A stretch of 64,000 nucleotides of DNA from Calliopsis andreniformis. Lineage: Eukaryota; Arthropoda; Insecta; Hymenoptera; Andrenidae. The stretch covers positions 16,532,961 through 16,596,960 of the forward strand of contig NC_135071.1 of the NCBI RefSeq assembly GCF_051401765.1. Reading direction: 5' to 3'. Every line of letters starts with the position of its first letter. The stretch's first letter is position 1. Below are positions 10,901-23,700 of the stretch, in pieces. The notes beneath the pieces are model-generated. The model saw only the letters and a list, made by a program, of their open reading frames with translations, did not search any database and was not told the origin of the DNA. Position numbers and translations under genes: made by a program.

Positions 10901-13900
10901 GTTGCATATCAAATGTATGATTTAATGCTTTTAGTTTCATTTTAAGTTCGAACGTTTCATATGCAACAATCTAATATAATTGGACACCCTGTACATATCA
11001 CACACTTGCTTCAGAAGTGAAGAAAATTGATTCTCCTCTTTTTTTCTAACTCTACTATTCTATTTCACCTGGTCTAAATTCTAAATATAATAAAGATGTT
11101 ACTATTATTATCTACGATTTGGTAATACCTAAGTATTAAGATACTTTTTTCAACCAGAAGTGGCTAAATATAATATTCCTGATCAATAAAAAATGGCCAA
11201 TTTGTACAGCCTCAGCCAGAATCGTCCAAGGCACGAATTCCCAATGGGTGCCCACCTAATTAAAATTTCTGTCATATGTACCACGAACATCGTTCCCGTT
11301 TTCCGGGAATCCTGGATGGGAACAGAGTCTGACCGCACGGTGGCTCGCATAGCTGCACGTATTCGACGATAGGTCGTTGTCGGTCGGTGGCGCGCGCGCG
11401 TCCCGTAAAGGATGATAAAATTGTGTCACGTGTGAAGATCCTTATCTTATCTTCGAACGGGGCCCTAACACCCCACTAATTGGCCAATTCCGCTCTGTAC
11501 ACAGTGCTGAACACTGGCTACCTTAATCTGTACACGGTGGAGGACAAGCGAAGCCATCAGAGGCGAGAACTTGTCCCCGAAATCGGACAACCCTTCCCAC
11601 TTCCGCTGGAATGCTCGCAGGGGAGGTGGAGCATAAGATAATGTCCGAGGGTAGCGAAACTGTGTCGCGTGTCGAATAAACACGTCCAGCCCGCAAATAC
11701 CCGAAGTCTCTCTCAGCTTGGCTGGCAGCCATCGGTTCAGTTACGTCTGCGTTACCATGTGTCTCTCTCGTCAGCTTTTCCTCCACGGCGCACACGTGCC
11801 TCTGAGGTTAAGCCTCTAAGCTTCGAACCCGCGATGGGTTCGTTTCGCAATCGACAGAGCCGAGAGAAATTTCGTGAACCGCGTGAACGCGGCGAGGTCG
11901 AGGTATTTTCGAATGCGAGGGGCCCTACGGTCCCCGACTGTCCCCTGGAATGTTTAATCGCTCTGCTCTCTCGTGCATTACGTACACGGGAATTTGGGAA
12001 ACGAGTTTCGAGGTCGACGCTCGTTTCTGTTCCTCTCGGCTGAGAAATCGCGGCGAAGTGTTTCTAGGCCCCCGATCGGGGACCTAGGGCCCGATCCCAA
12101 GGCGAACGAGAGGGAGGCAACAAAAGCAGCGCGGCGAGGAACGCGGCTCGACCTGTCTCTTCCTGAATGAAGGGGTTGAAGGTGGCTCTGCTATGCGAGG
12201 TGAACCCTCCGCGGGGGCCCGGGGGACAGGAGAGGGCTGGAGGGCCGGCGTGACCTTGGCACCGAGCGCAACGGCCCACGACACGGCGGCTCTCCTCGAT
12301 GGAACTCGCGAGAAGCGCCAAGGAGCCACGGGTATTTATAGAGCGAAGGAACGATCCTCCTTGGGCTGGTCCAGCGGCGTTGATCTCGCGGGACGACGGA
12401 ATCGCAGGGATTCTTGGGGCCCCGAAAAAGAGAAAAAGGTGGGGAGGATGGGCAGAGAGCCTGAATTAAACTGGGATTACGAGAGAAGTTAGCTTGCTTA
12501 AGGTGGCGACTTTAACGTGCTGGGTATACTTACGAAGAAAATTAAATGAATATAAATATATCTATATTGCGTGTGTACTTTTTAGCAGTTTTGTATAGGA
12601 TCTTTAAAAGAATGGTGTGATTGAAATGGTAAAGTTTTTCTGATGAAAATGAGCCCAAACACGGTATAAATCGGAGTGTTTTGAGGATAGTACTCCAACT
12701 GGTCACTAATCCGGGGAAATAAATGAAGATTGGTTAGAGTTGATATTAATTCGATTTATGTCGTGTTTGGACTCATTTTCTTTGGAAAATCTTCACCTAC
12801 CCATTGGTCCTATTTTGAGGAGGACAGCATAAATATAATAGAAATTAGAATTTTCATTACTGGACACTGTTTCCTCCTATATCAAAACTACAAGACTACA
12901 CCGTGATCAGATGATATTTAAACTATATCAGAGTCAACTATACCAGCATAGAGCTGTTACGAGCCGAGGGCTAGATGGTCTGACCGAGGGTCAGGGTTTT
13001 GGAATATTGTTATTTTTTCGTGGACGAACCAACGGGTAACTTTGCACTCGTTGGGAGCCACCTCACGGATGTGGACGAACCAGTGCGCAACTGCCAACAC
13101 CGGGAGCCACGTTAGGATTTGGGTAGGTTTTCGTGGACGAACCGACACTCAACTTGGCGAGTATCGGGAGCCACTAGGATGGAATAAAGACTGTGGACGA
13201 ACCAGCGAGTAACTTTGCACTCGCCAGGAGCCACCGGGACGTGGACGAACCAGTGCGCAACTGCCAACACCGGGAGCCACTTGTAGGTTAGGAAAAGGAC
13301 CTTCGCAAGGATTGCGAAGATGTTAATATAGCCTCGTAACTTTTAAATTTACAATATATATATCTCGAGCGGTAAAGATATATTATTTGTGGGATCGTTT
13401 ACGCGTTCGCTTCTTATTGGATTTAGGAAAGGTTTTGATTGAACTAAATCCAATTTAACAAACCTTATAAAACTGTATATAATTACACGTTTGAGTTGAC
13501 TCGAAGGAATACAAGTGTTTATGATTTTACGTGTCGCGGAACTAAGTCCTCTCTCTCTCGATTACGCACAGAGGTATGCGGGGGACGCGTCGTTAAGACT
13601 ACGTTACAGTGAGTTTTTACGTACTGTACTCAAAGATTTTTGCTTGAAGGAGAACTAATGCTCGATCTTGCTTTCCGGTCTAAGCCACGTACTAACTTCA
13701 AAACTGGATTACGAGTGAGCCCCCTAGACCGAGTTTCTTAGCCTTTTTATAGTCAAAAATCTATAGGGAAAATGGTGGGGACTCGGTTGCATCGCAGAGT
13801 TTCCAAGAAAATTGAGAGATATTAATTTCGAAGAAAATCTATTAATTGGGTGCAACGGAAATGCCTATCGGCCCTTACATGGTGACTTCCAGGCAAAGTC

Positions 13901-14712
13901 AAAGGTCAACGGAAGGAGCTTTGAATCGAGCCCTTTCATAGTTACTTTACGTAACTCGTCTGGACTCGTAACAGAGCAATACGTATTCAAGAAAAAAACC
14001 CCTCTCGATAAAAGCTCGCTAGGACACTTCCACTTCTCTCAATCTACCTTATTCTCCCGAAACAAGCTCGCGAGTGGTAACCAATGAAGAATGAAGTCAC
14101 AAGAGAATACGAACACCACCGAGCTTACACCGAAAGAACACAGCAGACACGGCCAACGTCTCAACTAGTGCTCCCCTCGCCCGTTGACCTCGTCTCCAAC
14201 TTCCTCCGCCAGCTGATCGTAGGGGCGTCGTAGGTTCGAGGAAACCGCAACCTGCAGGCACGTAACGCACCGAAGACCGGGTCCCCGACATTTCCAACGA
14301 CCATTCGTCGCGCCGTTGCGTCTACTTCAGACTCCCTTTAAATGCCCATCAGGGCACAGGCGTTCTGCCCCGTTCCCCCAATGAATTTCACGGCTCGTGG
14401 CCAACGTACATATCGATTTTTCCTCCCCGCCTGTGCGTAACCGGCGTTCGAGCCTGACCTTTCGTGGAAGGGCGACAATGAGACCCAGAAGAGTCATCGG
14501 GCGACAGCTCAGCCGCGGTGAGGTTAGGTACACGGCAACAATCGTCTCTGCCTCGCAACCTGCCCTCTGTCTACCTGCAGAGGCGCATTGTCGCGGCTGG
14601 TGGATCGAAGGAAAGCTCGGCAGAAGAAAGAGAGTTCGGCAGGTACCCGTGGCAATAAAGACCAAAGAGGAGGTGGAAAAACGTGCAGGGCCGCGGCGGG
14701 GCCAGAAGGGGG

Positions 14713-14747
<35 letters not shown>

Positions 14748-17700
14748 GAAATGGAAGTGGACTGTGAACGCAGAGTCCGGTGCAGCTGTTGGTTAAAGCA
14801 CCGACCTCTCGGCGCAGCTGTCACGGGCCCATTCGGCCTCTTTCGGCTCGCCTCGCCGTGTTGCAGCTGCCTCTGCAACCCCTCTAACGCCGTCCCGGCA
14901 CCCCCGAAAATGCCAGCCACCCTGTCTGCGCCGCGTGGCCTCGTTAACCCCTTTCCCAACGTCGACCCGCGTTTCTAAGTGTCGTGCTATGGGACTGGTT
15001 TTCAGAACCCTGCTCTAAAGGGAACGATGGGATGATTAACCATTCCCGGTGTCTGATTTTGAGGGAAAAACGAGAAATGAGGATGTTAAAGGGTTGTCGT
15101 ACTAGAGAAATTTTGTAGATGAGATGGAGGAACTTTGCTTGGGAACCTTGGGTGCTGCGAAATTGGTCGTGGGGCCCAGAATGGGGACACTTGGTCGTTC
15201 TCAGATGATCTAGGCTCTGGATGCTGATTCTAGAAGAAAAGGGCTCGCTGTCAGCTGAGCAAACGTGTCTCTGAGTACACAGGGGAAAACAGAGGACTAT
15301 AGAGCGGTCGTGCAAACATGGCAAAGCTTGTAGAGACTTCGATGCATGGGAGGACCATGGACAACTCCACATACGTACTCAAATCGATAGGTCAACCTCT
15401 AATTACACTTCCAATTACAAGACACTGATCAATTCTCCAAATCCACCCTAAACTACACAAACTACTCCTTTCAGCCAAGTTTGCACATCCCGCAAAAAAT
15501 AGATCGTTTCGATTCAAAGCCTCATCGAAGTCTCAATAAAACCGACCACCCAGCCTTAAAAGATGCCGAGACGATCCAAGTCAGATTGCAACAATGCTCC
15601 TTTCTCATCGCGTCGACGGTGGAGGAGGAACAGGAAGGCGGCGAAAATCCTGGAAACGGTGGCGTGGGCGTGCTCGCCGTTGCACGTGAGAAAAGATCAG
15701 GCCTCGATCGCGGGCCCCTGGCGGGCGTGATCCTTTGACGACGGGGGACGCCGGGTTCCAGGCCGAGCGTTCGCGAAACAGCGCACGAACGCGATTCCAC
15801 GAAAGCCCGGGAATGTCACGAAATGAAGAGTAAGTAGTCTATTAGTAATCAATGCGCGGAGAGAAACTTTGTCGAGCGGCGGCCCGGAGTCGGAGTGCAA
15901 CGACCGATCGACTCGGCACGAGGAGAGAGGAGAGAGAGGGCCGATGCTCGTTGCTGGCGAATCGACTCGCGGTGACACGAAACTTGGCGAACGAGCGCCT
16001 CTGGCTCCGTCTCGAAGGACGTCCCAGAAGGTCGTCACCTTTGCGATCGGGAATCTGGGAGGTCGAAGAGGTACTGGATCAGCGCTCTTTGGGATATGAG
16101 GCTGGTAGACTCTTTTCTACGTAAGCTTGTTTCTAGAAAGAAACTCGTTTTTATGAAGAACGATTAGCTTACACTAGGGATGTAGGGAAGCTTAGAAGAA
16201 TTATTATGACACATTAGTAACCACTTGAGTTGAAATCTTAGTTGGAGTTGAGGTCCCTCATTTCTCTACAGAAATGGTTAAGTAAGGAATCTTTAATCCA
16301 AATTTCAAGAGACAATGAATGTCTTCAAGAAGAGAGGGTTAGCAAATTTGGCAAAGCACAGCTGAAGACACTCACTTGAGTTCTTCACACAAATTTCAAC
16401 TCGCCAATTTTAACACTAATATTAAATAGGTATAGCAAGTAGTGTTACTCTCCAGGGACCTTATTAAACACATTCCAGCAACCTTCTCAAACTTCCATTC
16501 TCCAGAACCGAGCTCCTCTTAAAAGAGTATTTCCATCCCTTCTGAGCCCCCACGATAGTATCAGCACCCAAGATTCCTCGGATTTTTTCCGAGCGCCGAA
16601 AATCGAAGCTCGAAAGCGGTACGTCGCGACTCTGGCAAAGAGAAGAAAACTCAGGAGACCCCGAATGCCATCGCGGAGCTTGCGAAACGGAACTATTCGA
16701 GTCCAAGCGGCGTACATCACGCGTGACAAAGGGGACCCGAGGAATTCCAGAAAACACCTTGGCGAACCTCGTCCTTTCTTCAACCAGGGCCCTCTTCCAA
16801 GTTCCTCTGTCCAGCGGGAGCCCAGTGGGTCTTTGTGCTCGCAGGGGTGCACCAGGTGACGAGCCCAAGACTGTTCTGCTCGCGAGCCTGCTCGTCCTCA
16901 TTTAACTCTCTGAGAAGGGAAGAGCCACACACGAAGAGACTCGAGCGTAGCTCGCGGGCCGCAGAAAACCGAGGCGGAACGTGCACGCGGAAAGCGGCAG
17001 ACGGGGCCCACGACACGGAGTCGGCCCCGTGTGCGCGTGCACACGGATTAATCCTTCGGCCAACGCGGCTCAGGTACGCGAACGATCGACGAGGAGGATG
17101 CTGGCTGCAGACGCGCGCGAGGGACAAGGAGAGGCGACACGGAGGTGCAGCAGACGGGGCCAGCCAGCCTGCGAGGAACAGAGAAGCGAGAGGGGCTCTC
17201 TCGCACACACGAGAGCCAAGCGTGGGAAGCTGCTGCACGCTCGGACCCGGCTCCGCTGCACCGACACTGCACCGGGCCTCTCCTTCGTGGACTCGGCGAG
17301 TTTGTCGAGTTTCGTGCCACGAACAAGAACACTGCCCGCCGTCCTCCAGCTTCAGTTATATAACCCTGATGGCCAAACTTCATCACCGACAAGACGTATT
17401 TCTGTTATCAGGAATTACAGTAGAACGTGGATTATCGGAATTTTGATTATTCAAATGACCAATTGTCCGAACACAGGATGTATGAATTTAAGCTATGTCT
17501 TTTGGAACAGTATCTGAAAACGATTAGTGTATTTTCGTAATGCATTTTGCTTACTGAATGCGTATTGTGATGAGTTCAAGCTTCTACTCGCAATTAATCC
17601 ACTTTCATAATTAGATTCCTGACCCTACCAACAGATAGTCTAACTCCCACCCTCGCTAGCATTTTCCTCTATCCCATGTTCCATCTCGCCTTCGTTCACC

Positions 17701-20700
17701 CCGTCACATTGACACCGCCTAAAAACATCCTAAATTCGACAGCCTCTCCGGTTACGCGGTCTAACAGAGTATGAATTACGGTGGTCGGGACGTGCGACAG
17801 AGTTGGACGAGCGTCGAGGCAAAAAAGAGGGGGAGAGCAAAACCAGGGAGAGACACGGAGAAAGAGAGAGAGAGAGAGATCGTCTCTGTAATTTCATACA
17901 CGGAATTCCTACAAAAGGAGGGATGTCACGCGCGGTGTGCAGTCGCGATGGGTAGCGTGGGAGTGCACGCGTTACGTGCACCACGATGATAATAGAGAGG
18001 TGGAGAGACTTACGGGTGTTGCAGTAGTCGTCCTCCCAGCCAGAGAGGCAGACGCGCTCCCCTGTCGGGCTGCAGCTGTAATGGCCGAAATTGTCGTCCC
18101 TCGGCCTGCACAGGTTCTCGCAACCCTTTCCATAATAGTGGGCCATGCAAGTCACACGATATTCGTACACCATCTTCGAGTGCGCGCTTCGGTACTCGTC
18201 CTCGGTCCAATTTGGACCCACGTCCAGCCACTTCTGCGTGGTCAGCCTCGTTATCAGCACCTTCTCTGTAAGAACATTCGATTTCACGTTATTAGACGCG
18301 TCACTCATAGAGAAACTGAAACTGAATGGAGGGTAGAGGAGTTTACCACTTACTACGGAACGATTAAGAAACTTAAGACCCCTTCAATTCCATAGCAGAC
18401 CTAGTTCCCCCTAATCACCCCTCAAATAATCGCACTCGAAAACCGCTACGAAGCTTCCCCCCTCCCCAGACCCGAAACCCTAAAAAATCCTATATCATTA
18501 TACTTCCACTCAATCCTCTCCCCACTGCCCAATAATCAGGCCCCAGTGTCCCTGTCGATGGTACGAGCAGCCAATTACCCTGCCTCGAAGTCGCGAAGCG
18601 TGCACGACGGGATCCAGTTCCCAGGCAGCTGAGCGATCGATATCGGGCCCATTTCGATAGCCGATGATCCTGGGCCCAGGAAAGGGGGCCGTATCGCGGC
18701 GCCGCGAGTAATTAAGCATGTCCATCAGTAGGGCAACGGAGGAGCGGCGACGGTGCACCGCTGCGCCCAATGATGCGATCGAAGTGCATCGGCCTCCGCG
18801 GAGAGAGAAAGAGAGAGAGAGAGAGAGTGAGGAGAGGAGGAGGAGGAGGGGAAGAGAGAGGGCAGACCGGACGTTCGTCCGCTATTGCTACTCCGCCGGC
18901 GGCACGCATCCGGCACAAAGAGTGTAAGCGTATACATCGAGCGCATTGCTGGCCTCTCCTCTATGGGAAAGAGGCGTTCTTCTTTTCTTCCTCCACCGTC
19001 GACCCCCCCCGCCGCAACCCTCTCCCGCCACCCCTTCCTGCTACCTGTGTTTTCGCGGAGGAAGAAGAGCAGGCTTCCTACTAAACGTATTATCGTAATG
19101 GCCCGGCAGATTAGGAGGGCCACGGATCAGGTGCCCTGCCGAAAACCTGCCCCGCGTCCCACAAAGCCCTGGGCATCACGGGCCCAACGAGACGCGAGGC
19201 GGGGCCTCGCTCTCCGTGGACCAGGGTTCACCTGTTCACTGGGTCATTTCGGTAAACCCAATGTGGAGGCTATTGGTAGACATTCGTGAGGGGCTAGAGA
19301 TTGGAGGCTTCTCGATATGAGCTCGAGAGGTGGTGAGTGAAATTAGAGAAGGAGAATCTGAGAGATGTTGGAAAGTTTGAAAATTTGGAAGCTTAGAGAT
19401 TTAGAATATTTGATGAAGTACACAGGTGGAGGTGGGATATAATAGTCACACAGAATCTGTTCGTATCACGACAGATGGTTTACTCATTAGTTGGGTTACA
19501 TAGAATGAGTCACACGCAGTAGCTAGAGCCAAAAACATACGTACGTATGCATAATGACGCTTATTGAGATCAATAGATGTCGCGAATATGCTCTAACAAT
19601 ATGACTAATACTGAACATTACGATAAATTGAGGAAATAAAAGAGAGTACATAACCAGGAGATTTGTGTGTTACTCTAAGCGTGTTCAGCCCAGATTCACT
19701 CATCCATAAATCCCCTCAGTGCAATAAATTAATCCTTTAGTGTTCCACATCGTCGGTGGCAACCGTGAATTCACAGAGTAATATGAAAAATTCGCCTCCA
19801 GCGTGCTCTATACTCGAGCTCTACTTAATGCGCCTTCCCCTGGCTAATCTGCGCCTCGTCTAATTGCTCGTGAACCTGAAATGACGAGGGTCGAGAGTGT
19901 ATCCCTGAGAAGGACGCTAGCTCCGCAATATTTTGCTCCTGCAGGCCGAAATTCATGGGGCAGGAGTGGCCAACTGGCGCTGAAGGTAAACGAAAATAAA
20001 CGGAGAAGTCGATCCATCTGCAGTGGCGTGCGAACATCGGCGTTTTCAGAACTCGTAACAGCATCACCTGGGAAGATAGGGCTCCCTCGACTCCCGTTTC
20101 GCCGACAGCGAAACGTTACTTCCCTTCTGGGAACGGAGTGGCCGAGTATCCTGTTTAAGTATCCCTGGGCACGCCATCGGGCGAATCCTGCGTGGCTGTG
20201 CTTCGTCCTGTTGCCTTCTCTTTTTTCTCCCTTCTTCCTCGACCTCATCCTCAACCTTCTGCCTTCCTTCGATTCTCAGTGGCGTAAGGGAAGGCCAGAC
20301 TTGCTGCCTTGGTGAACGATATTGGAGGATATTATGTAGATTCGATTGAGACTGCTTGCTGCAGGCTCGTCAAATGCTTCCATTAATTCTTTGTTGAGAG
20401 GTTGTCTCTTACTGTGAGAGAAATGAAGAGAAGGTGTTGACGGATGAATGAATCTGAAGTTCTTTGAGAAATTCCTCAAGTGTTTCTTACGCTATAGCGA
20501 GTGGAGGCTGTATACTGAGCTGTGGTTTTTCTTGTTTGGACCCTCTTGAGTTTTATAGGTAATAATTTCGAGCTGAGTAGTATGTAATTGGAAGAAAATA
20601 AATTTCTGATTTGGGAATCCGTGAGAGTTAATTTGAAAGTGGAGTAGATCGAATTGGGGAACGGTTTCGAACTTGTTTGCAAGTCTCCCAACACCTAGCT

Positions 20701-23700
20701 CCAGATGATCGTCGTATCCTGGCTCGTCGGGCAGTGCAAAAAATCGGGGCGCAGCTTCGAAATCGGCCGCTTAAAAATAGACTGGCAGCAATGGTAGGCC
20801 ATGGTGAACCGTTTATTACGAGCACATCATCCTCCTCGGCGGGGTAAAAATGAACGAAAAAGGGGAACAAGGGGCTGACCACTTAACTCTTCCTTACGCT
20901 ACCGACCACCATAACCATACAGCACCACCGATACACCTCGACCCATTTGGCCTGGCCAGAGGCTGTCGGAACACGCAACAGTAAATCCTTCCTTCCTCTC
21001 TTGTATACTTCTGACTCGACAGAAACACTCCTCCGGGCCTATCCAAAGGAAGCTGTTTGAAAATGTTTGCGGATCTCTGACACGCGCTATGTACTTAGGA
21101 TTCAAATTGATTTCAGGTTCTCTAGGACTTCGCTCCAAGAATGCTCGAATTTCTCAATTCTCCAGACTATCAAGTTCTCAAATTTTGTCAAGACTCAAAT
21201 ATTAAAATTGTAAAAAAAACTCAAGTATTTAAGTACCCAAATTTTCAACTTTTCAAATATTCAAATATCACTTGACTTACTTAAATACAAGAAAATCGAA
21301 TCAAAGCACCTCTTCTCTCAAACACTAACTCTTCATGACCACCACCAACTCAAGACCAAAATTAAGCGACTGATTTCTGCCTTTCAATCTCGACAAATGT
21401 GCTCCACTATTCAACAGCTTTCGAATTCTCAATACTCTCTTCTTTCAATCCAAGAAACGAGAAGAGATTTGGGAAAAGACCCCAGGTTCCCAGGATCTCC
21501 CCAAGAGCCTTCGGTAGTCGAAGGACGAATATTTATCGTTTCCTTTTCCTCTCTGCCGTGAGCGGTAGCAACCTTCCTCGCCCCGAACACGTCCCATCGA
21601 GGGAAGTTTTCTCTCGGCTCTCTCGGCCGGTGCTCTCCGTCTGGCTACGCGTATACACGCAGTGCACCTGTAAACGCCTGGTGAACTCGAGGCCAGGCCC
21701 CGATTCAAGGTATTCATTAACGACGCAGCGCCGCCGCGAGTAGCCCAGACATTTTCTATTGTTCATTCAGAAACGAGCGGCCTGCGAAGGATAGCCCCGA
21801 GCTGGCGGCTAGCCAGATGCACTGCCCGTGCGTTCCCTTCTATCCTGCTTGAAAAATTACCTCGTAACGCGTCGATCGACTTCAGTATTTCCTTCATGCG
21901 AGTCTGTCACTGGTCACCTTATTTCTTGAGGCCACGTTGAATATTAGAAATATTTTCTAAGCACAGTAGCGCTCAGAAACAGTACTCTTTATTGGTAGCA
22001 TATTTCTATGGTTTTAAGGCAAAACGACTTAGGTCACATATATATATATATTTTTATAAGTTTTCAGCTTCAATCCTGTCTTATGGACTTGGGTTCCCTT
22101 CATCCCTTATTTTTAAGGGAAATAATTCTTTCTATATTAGTACGATAAATAGTTCGAACATATTCCCCAAAACATCATCTCACAACACGCATCCACTAAC
22201 CACCGCCTACCTCAAACTTTCACATTAACCCCTTGCCTTACTTTGACCAGTCTGGCTCGTGTACTTTCTACAATATCTTCGCTGCCGATTACGCGGTAAT
22301 GCGTGATACGGAATTTTTCGCAAGTAACCGATCACGCACCATCGCGTGAGACGTCTATGTTCGCTCAATGGAAGCTTTACTGTTGGCAGTTTAAGATAGT
22401 TACACGTTTCAGATCGGCAGCAAAGGTGATAATATTAGAAAAGAAAATTGTAAGGGAAAGGGTTAATTCCAACTCCAACCGATACATCACTGAGCCAAAT
22501 CTCCTCAACTAAAAACCCATTTAAATCCAGTCCCACTGTATTCATGACCCAGTCCCTCCCTCCCAGCCCAGCATTCAGTAATATCTGCAACCCAACTCGC
22601 TCTAGTGCATCCACCTCGGTTCTTCAGAACAGAGATAGGCGCCTTATCGGCGACAGTGGCTGGCCGCGGTCATTATCGCTGCAGCCGAGCAGGTGCGGTC
22701 GGTGGAGCTCGAGCAGCGGCACGAGTGTCCCCCTGGGTCGGCCGAGACGAAGGGAAAAGCGACCGCGAGCGGTGTGACAATCGACGATGACGTAAGCCTC
22801 GTCAGTGGCGCGGCTCGACCGGATTCCCGTTGGCGTGCGCGCGAGAGCGCACCGCAAGAGCCCGCTGCCCGCCCGCGCGCACGCCGCCCGTGAATCCTAC
22901 GCGCCGAGGACGCGCGCGTTTCGCTTAACGAACCGCCCGCGTTACCGCAAACCTCGCGCCGCGACAGACGTGAATGAAAGCGCGAGGGAGAGGCAGAGGT
23001 CGCGGTTGCGTTACCGAAACCGAGGGAAACGGTGCAACACGATCCCGCGGCCTTTGGGGTCGCTGGTACTCGCTGGGGTGGTTTCACGGTTACTGGGAGA
23101 CTGAGAGGGTGAGTGTCCCTGGGGGTGGTGTTGTCTTCATTCAGGTTTCGCGGGTGCATACAGGTGTGTTTAGTTGGAAGTACTCTTTTGGATCGCGGGA
23201 GTCATGAGTATTTGAAAATTAAAGTGTCGGTGTATCTGCATGCTTGAATATTTGAATACTTGAAGGTTTGAGAATTTGAAATACATACTTGAGAACTTGG
23301 AATATCTGAAGATTCAGAAACTTGATTGAGACCATTTTTAATCTTTCAGATATGTACTAGGATTCAAACATCTTTTTTTTTTTAACCACTTTTTCCCCAT
23401 ATTCAAAAATTTGAATATCTAGGTACAAAGAACCTTGAATACCCAAAAATCCTAACACTCAAACTGCCCTAAAATGAGTACTCCAACCTCCAAAATCAGT
23501 ACTCCAAGAAACTATACTCACTAAACCCTCTAAAAACCTGTGTAAATACTGACCCATTTCCAAACCCCCAAGTATCAATCGCAGACTGACTTCACCCGCC
23601 GACAGTATCACTTTCATTCGATCAATAAAAACAGATCAACACCAGATCGCGGTGAATTCGTCCCAGCAGCAGGTGCAGCGATTACTTTCGAGCGGCGAGC

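Larger units (their letters stand above)
10475..18013 (-). other. Dl: Delta intron 4
   Basis: A 7.5-kb intron between the DSL exon and exon 5. It holds a mariner-type MITE (10802-10993), a foldback (12632-12793), an LTR-like block with a tandem stem-loop array (12955-13608) and a 32-nt G homopolymer (14714-14745). The rest is unique-looking, alternating GC-rich and AT-rich sequence. None of the open frames shows a recognisable domain. Confidence 0.85.
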
